A stretch of 64,000 nucleotides of DNA, from the NCBI RefSeq assembly GCF_014901205.1, contig NZ_JACNMU010000003.1, positions 124,001 to 188,000 on the forward strand, written 5' to 3'. The position numbers and the translations under genes are program-made. Below are positions 62,444-64,000 of this stretch, one piece after another. Below the pieces are notes generated by a model that saw nothing but the letters and a program-made list of their open reading frames with translations, made no database searches and had not been told where the DNA came from. The number at the start of each line of letters is the position of its first letter. Position 1 is the first letter of the stretch. This DNA is from Meridianimarinicoccus sp. MJW13. Lineage in GTDB: Bacteria > Pseudomonadota > Alphaproteobacteria > Rhodobacterales > Rhodobacteraceae.

Positions 62444-62593
62444 GGCAGGCTCCTTGAAGGCACAACGGGAAATGTGGATGCCCCGAAGGGCAAATTACGG
62501 CACGGGGGTTGCACGATGACCCTGCGCAGCGGGGCGCGCCCCGGGGGCCGTCGCACAATGCGTGCTTGTATTCCGGGCTACGTGATTTAATAA

Positions 62594-62606
62594 GTATTGT
62601 AAATAC
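62594..62606. promoter_or_regulatory. Small AT-rich dyad before the Rrf2/NsrR-like gene
   Basis: GTATT-gta-AATAC lies 15 bp before the start codon of the Rrf2 regulator. Its sequence resembles half of an NsrR-type operator (AT-rich dyads with TATTT/AAATA), fitting autoregulation by the encoded protein. Confidence 0.45.
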
Positions 62607-62620
62607 CGATTGGAGTGCCG

Positions 62621-63049
62621 ATGCGACTGACCTCCTTTACCGACTATGGCCTGCGCGCGCTGATGCGATTGGCCAGCGCGCCCGAACGCGGGTTTTCCAC
62701 CGCCGAGCTGGCCGAGGAATTCGGGCTGTCGCGCAACCACCTGACCAAGATCGTGCAGCGCCTCGCACAGGCCGGGATCGTCACCACGCGCAGGGGCGGC
62801 GGGGGCGGCGCGATGCTGGCGCGGCCGTCGGACCAGATCCGGCTGGGCGATGTTGTCCGCGTGCTGGAGCAGGACCAGGCGCTGGTCGAGTGCTTCTCGG
62901 GCAAGGGAGCTTGCACCATCGACGGCCGTTGCGGGCTGAAAGGCCGCCTGCGCCGCGCCGAGGCGGCCTTCATTGCCGACCTTGACCGTTCCACCCTTGC
63001 CGATATCGCGCTGTCCCGGCCCGGGCAGGTGTCGGCGGCCACAGCATGA
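62621..63049 (+). CDS. Rrf2-family regulator, NsrR-like
   Basis: A 142-residue iron-sulfur regulator. It begins RLTSFTDYGLRALMRLASAP, typical of NsrR, with the helix-turn-helix in FSTAELAEEFGLSRNHLTKI. Three cysteines, C91, C98 and C104, lie in the Fe-S cluster loop (ECFSGKGACTIDGRCGL). NsrR proteins sense nitric oxide. ATG 62621 has GGAG upstream; the open frame reaches back to 62615. It overlaps the next gene by four bases. Confidence 0.9.
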   Translation: MRLTSFTDYGLRALMRLASAPERGFSTAELAEEFGLSRNHLTKIVQRLAQAGIVTTRRGGGGGAMLARPSDQIRLGDVVRVLEQDQALVECFSGKGACTIDGRCGLKGRLRRAEAAFIADLDRSTLADIALSRPGQVSAATA

Positions 63050-63348
63050 CCGGACAGGCAAGAGGACTGGCGATGAAACTGGAACCGACCGAAAACGGGT
63101 TCGAAGCAGACCCGGGCGACCTTGGCCGGTTGTTCGACCGCACGCCGGAAGAGATCCGACAGATGATGCAGGACGGGGCCATGACCTGCCTGGTCGAGCG
63201 TGGCGAAGGCGACGACGCGGGCCGCTTTCGCGTGACCCTGCGCGACGGGACGCGCCGCGTTCGCCTGGTGGTCGATACACTGGGCAACGTGTTGACGACG
63301 ACGCGCGTGCCTATGACGGCCCGCAGTGGCGGAACCGGCACCGCCTGA
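63046..63348 (+). CDS. DUF6522-like protein
   Basis: A 100-residue soluble protein. The core LEPTENGFEADPGDLGRLFDRTPEEIRQMM, then TCLVERGEGDDAGRFRVTLR, looks like DUF6522, a family found next to NsrR genes in Rhodobacterales. Its ATG overlaps the NsrR-like stop (ATGA), so the two are co-translated. A link to nitric-oxide or respiratory control is inferred from context only. Confidence 0.8.
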   Translation: MTGQARGLAMKLEPTENGFEADPGDLGRLFDRTPEEIRQMMQDGAMTCLVERGEGDDAGRFRVTLRDGTRRVRLVVDTLGNVLTTTRVPMTARSGGTGTA

Positions 63349-63365
63349 TACCTGGCACCGACGGT

Positions 63366-63746
63366 TCAACCCGCTCCGCGCCGTGCGGCAAGGGCGATCC
63401 CGCCCCAGACCGCGGTGCGAAGCGTCATGGCAAGCACGGTTCGCATTTCGAAGGCACCGCCACGCAGCACATGTACCCCGAAGGCGGCGAAGACCAGCAG
63501 GGTGGCCAGGAAAATGGCCACGGCCAGCGGCGGGGCCCATGGGCGCCCCTGCCACAGGCCGATACCCGCCAGGACATAGGCAATCCCCGCGCAGGTGTTG
63601 AACCAAAGCACGAAGGACACCACGGCCCCCATGTCGATGCCGCCAAGCAAGGTCGTGGTGCCCGAGATCACGGTCAGCACGCCGAACCCGATCGCCACGA
63701 CGGCGAGGGTTCTCAGGGTCCGCGTCGGTCGTTGCGTGTCCGTCAT
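63366..63746 (-). CDS. Small four-helix membrane protein
   Basis: A 126-residue protein with four hydrophobic segments (LAVVAIGFGVLTVISGTTTLLGG; AVVSFVLWFNTCAGIAYVLAGIGLW; APPLAVAIFLATLLVFAAFGVHVL; LAMTLRTAVWGGIALAA). I do not recognise the family. ATG 63746 (MTDTQRPTRT) gives the shortest reasonable product with an AAGGA site upstream; the open frame continues another 67 codons without one. It converges with the DUF6522 gene, 17 bases apart. Confidence 0.75.
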   Translation of the reverse strand: MTDTQRPTRTLRTLAVVAIGFGVLTVISGTTTLLGGIDMGAVVSFVLWFNTCAGIAYVLAGIGLWQGRPWAPPLAVAIFLATLLVFAAFGVHVLRGGAFEMRTVLAMTLRTAVWGGIALAARRGAG

Positions 63747-64000
63747 GGGTATGATCCTTCCTTGCCGCCTGCCCGCGCATCGGGATGCCATCGTCGGCGT
63801 CCGGGCAAGCTGTCCCCCGGCATTCAGAAGACTTCGGCAGCCAGACCCGGCACGACTGGAAGTATACTCCCAATTCCCGCCGCAAGAAGGCGGACGCAGA
63901 AAATCGTAAACCGGGCGCGCGCGCTTTGGCCGCCTCGCCCTGACCACGCAAAGAGCGGCATGCGCATTTGCACCCTGGCCTAGGGCGTCTCGGTCCTTGC
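63747..64000. other. Right-edge non-coding sequence
   Basis: The upstream region of the four-helix membrane-protein gene. No supported gene starts or ends here. A minor GC-rich hairpin (CCGCC/GGCGG, near 63880-63893) is visible. Confidence 0.4.

Overview
The window is high-GC DNA packed with short-spaced catabolic operons: ABC and TRAP transporters, polyol dehydrogenases and a complete phenylacetate (paa) set. Gene content, the TRAP/paa arrangement and families such as DUF6552, DUF6522 and SorC regulators fit an alphaproteobacterium of the Rhodobacterales (Roseobacter-like), probably an accessory chromosomal region or a large plasmid. This placement is an inference from gene families; there are no rRNA or tRNA genes in the window.

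Layout. 1-3.3 kb: the end of a sugar ABC operon (ATPase), a short coding remnant and a GH42 beta-galactosidase. 3.4-5.6 kb: wreckage, consisting of a truncated IS66 element fused in frame to the tail of a MarR gene and a decayed polar amino-acid ABC transporter (two permease fragments and an ATPase without its Walker A lysine). 5.7-10.4 kb: amino-acid metabolism, with an N-acylamino-acid racemase-type enolase coupled to a GNAT, then a lysine 2-monooxygenase/5-aminovaleramidase pair (davB-davA). 10.8-14.2 kb: an SDR with a replaced catalytic motif plus a small membrane protein, a divergent LysR, and a four-cysteine MarR divergent from a secreted protein.

14.3-30.4 kb: a polyol locus lying between two IS3-type fragments. 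A SorC-type regulator separates a leftward operon (epimerase remnant, PfkB tagatose-type kinase, GatZ/KbaZ-family protein, three SDRs) from a rightward operon (solute-binding protein, two permeases, small membrane protein, zinc polyol dehydrogenase, ATPase, HAD phosphatase, mannitol 2-dehydrogenase, xylulokinase). The combined logic is uptake of hexitols or pentitols, oxidation to ketoses, phosphorylation, and entry into fructose-6-P or xylulose-5-P.

30.9-52.7 kb: phenylacetate catabolism. A thiolase-paaABCDE operon ends with an extra ferritin-like protein. A leftward paaG-paaI-paaK-TetR operon is divergent from a bifunctional hydratase/dehydrogenase followed by a TRAP transporter, paaZ and a PaaX-type regulator. 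A second TRAP system, with a TetR and an amidase, follows and may feed the pathway with arylacetamide-like substrates. Genes for every step from phenylacetate to acetyl-CoA and succinyl-CoA appear to be present if the bifunctional protein replaces PaaF and PaaH.

53.3-64 kb: a mixed end with a sorbosone-dehydrogenase-type secreted protein, a DUF3302/HlyD/outer-membrane-factor export set, an AI-2E transporter, a class A beta-lactamase, and an NsrR-like Rrf2 regulator with a DUF6522 partner. Several clear dyad operators mark the divergent promoters. No CRISPR array, tRNA, rRNA or replication origin was seen.
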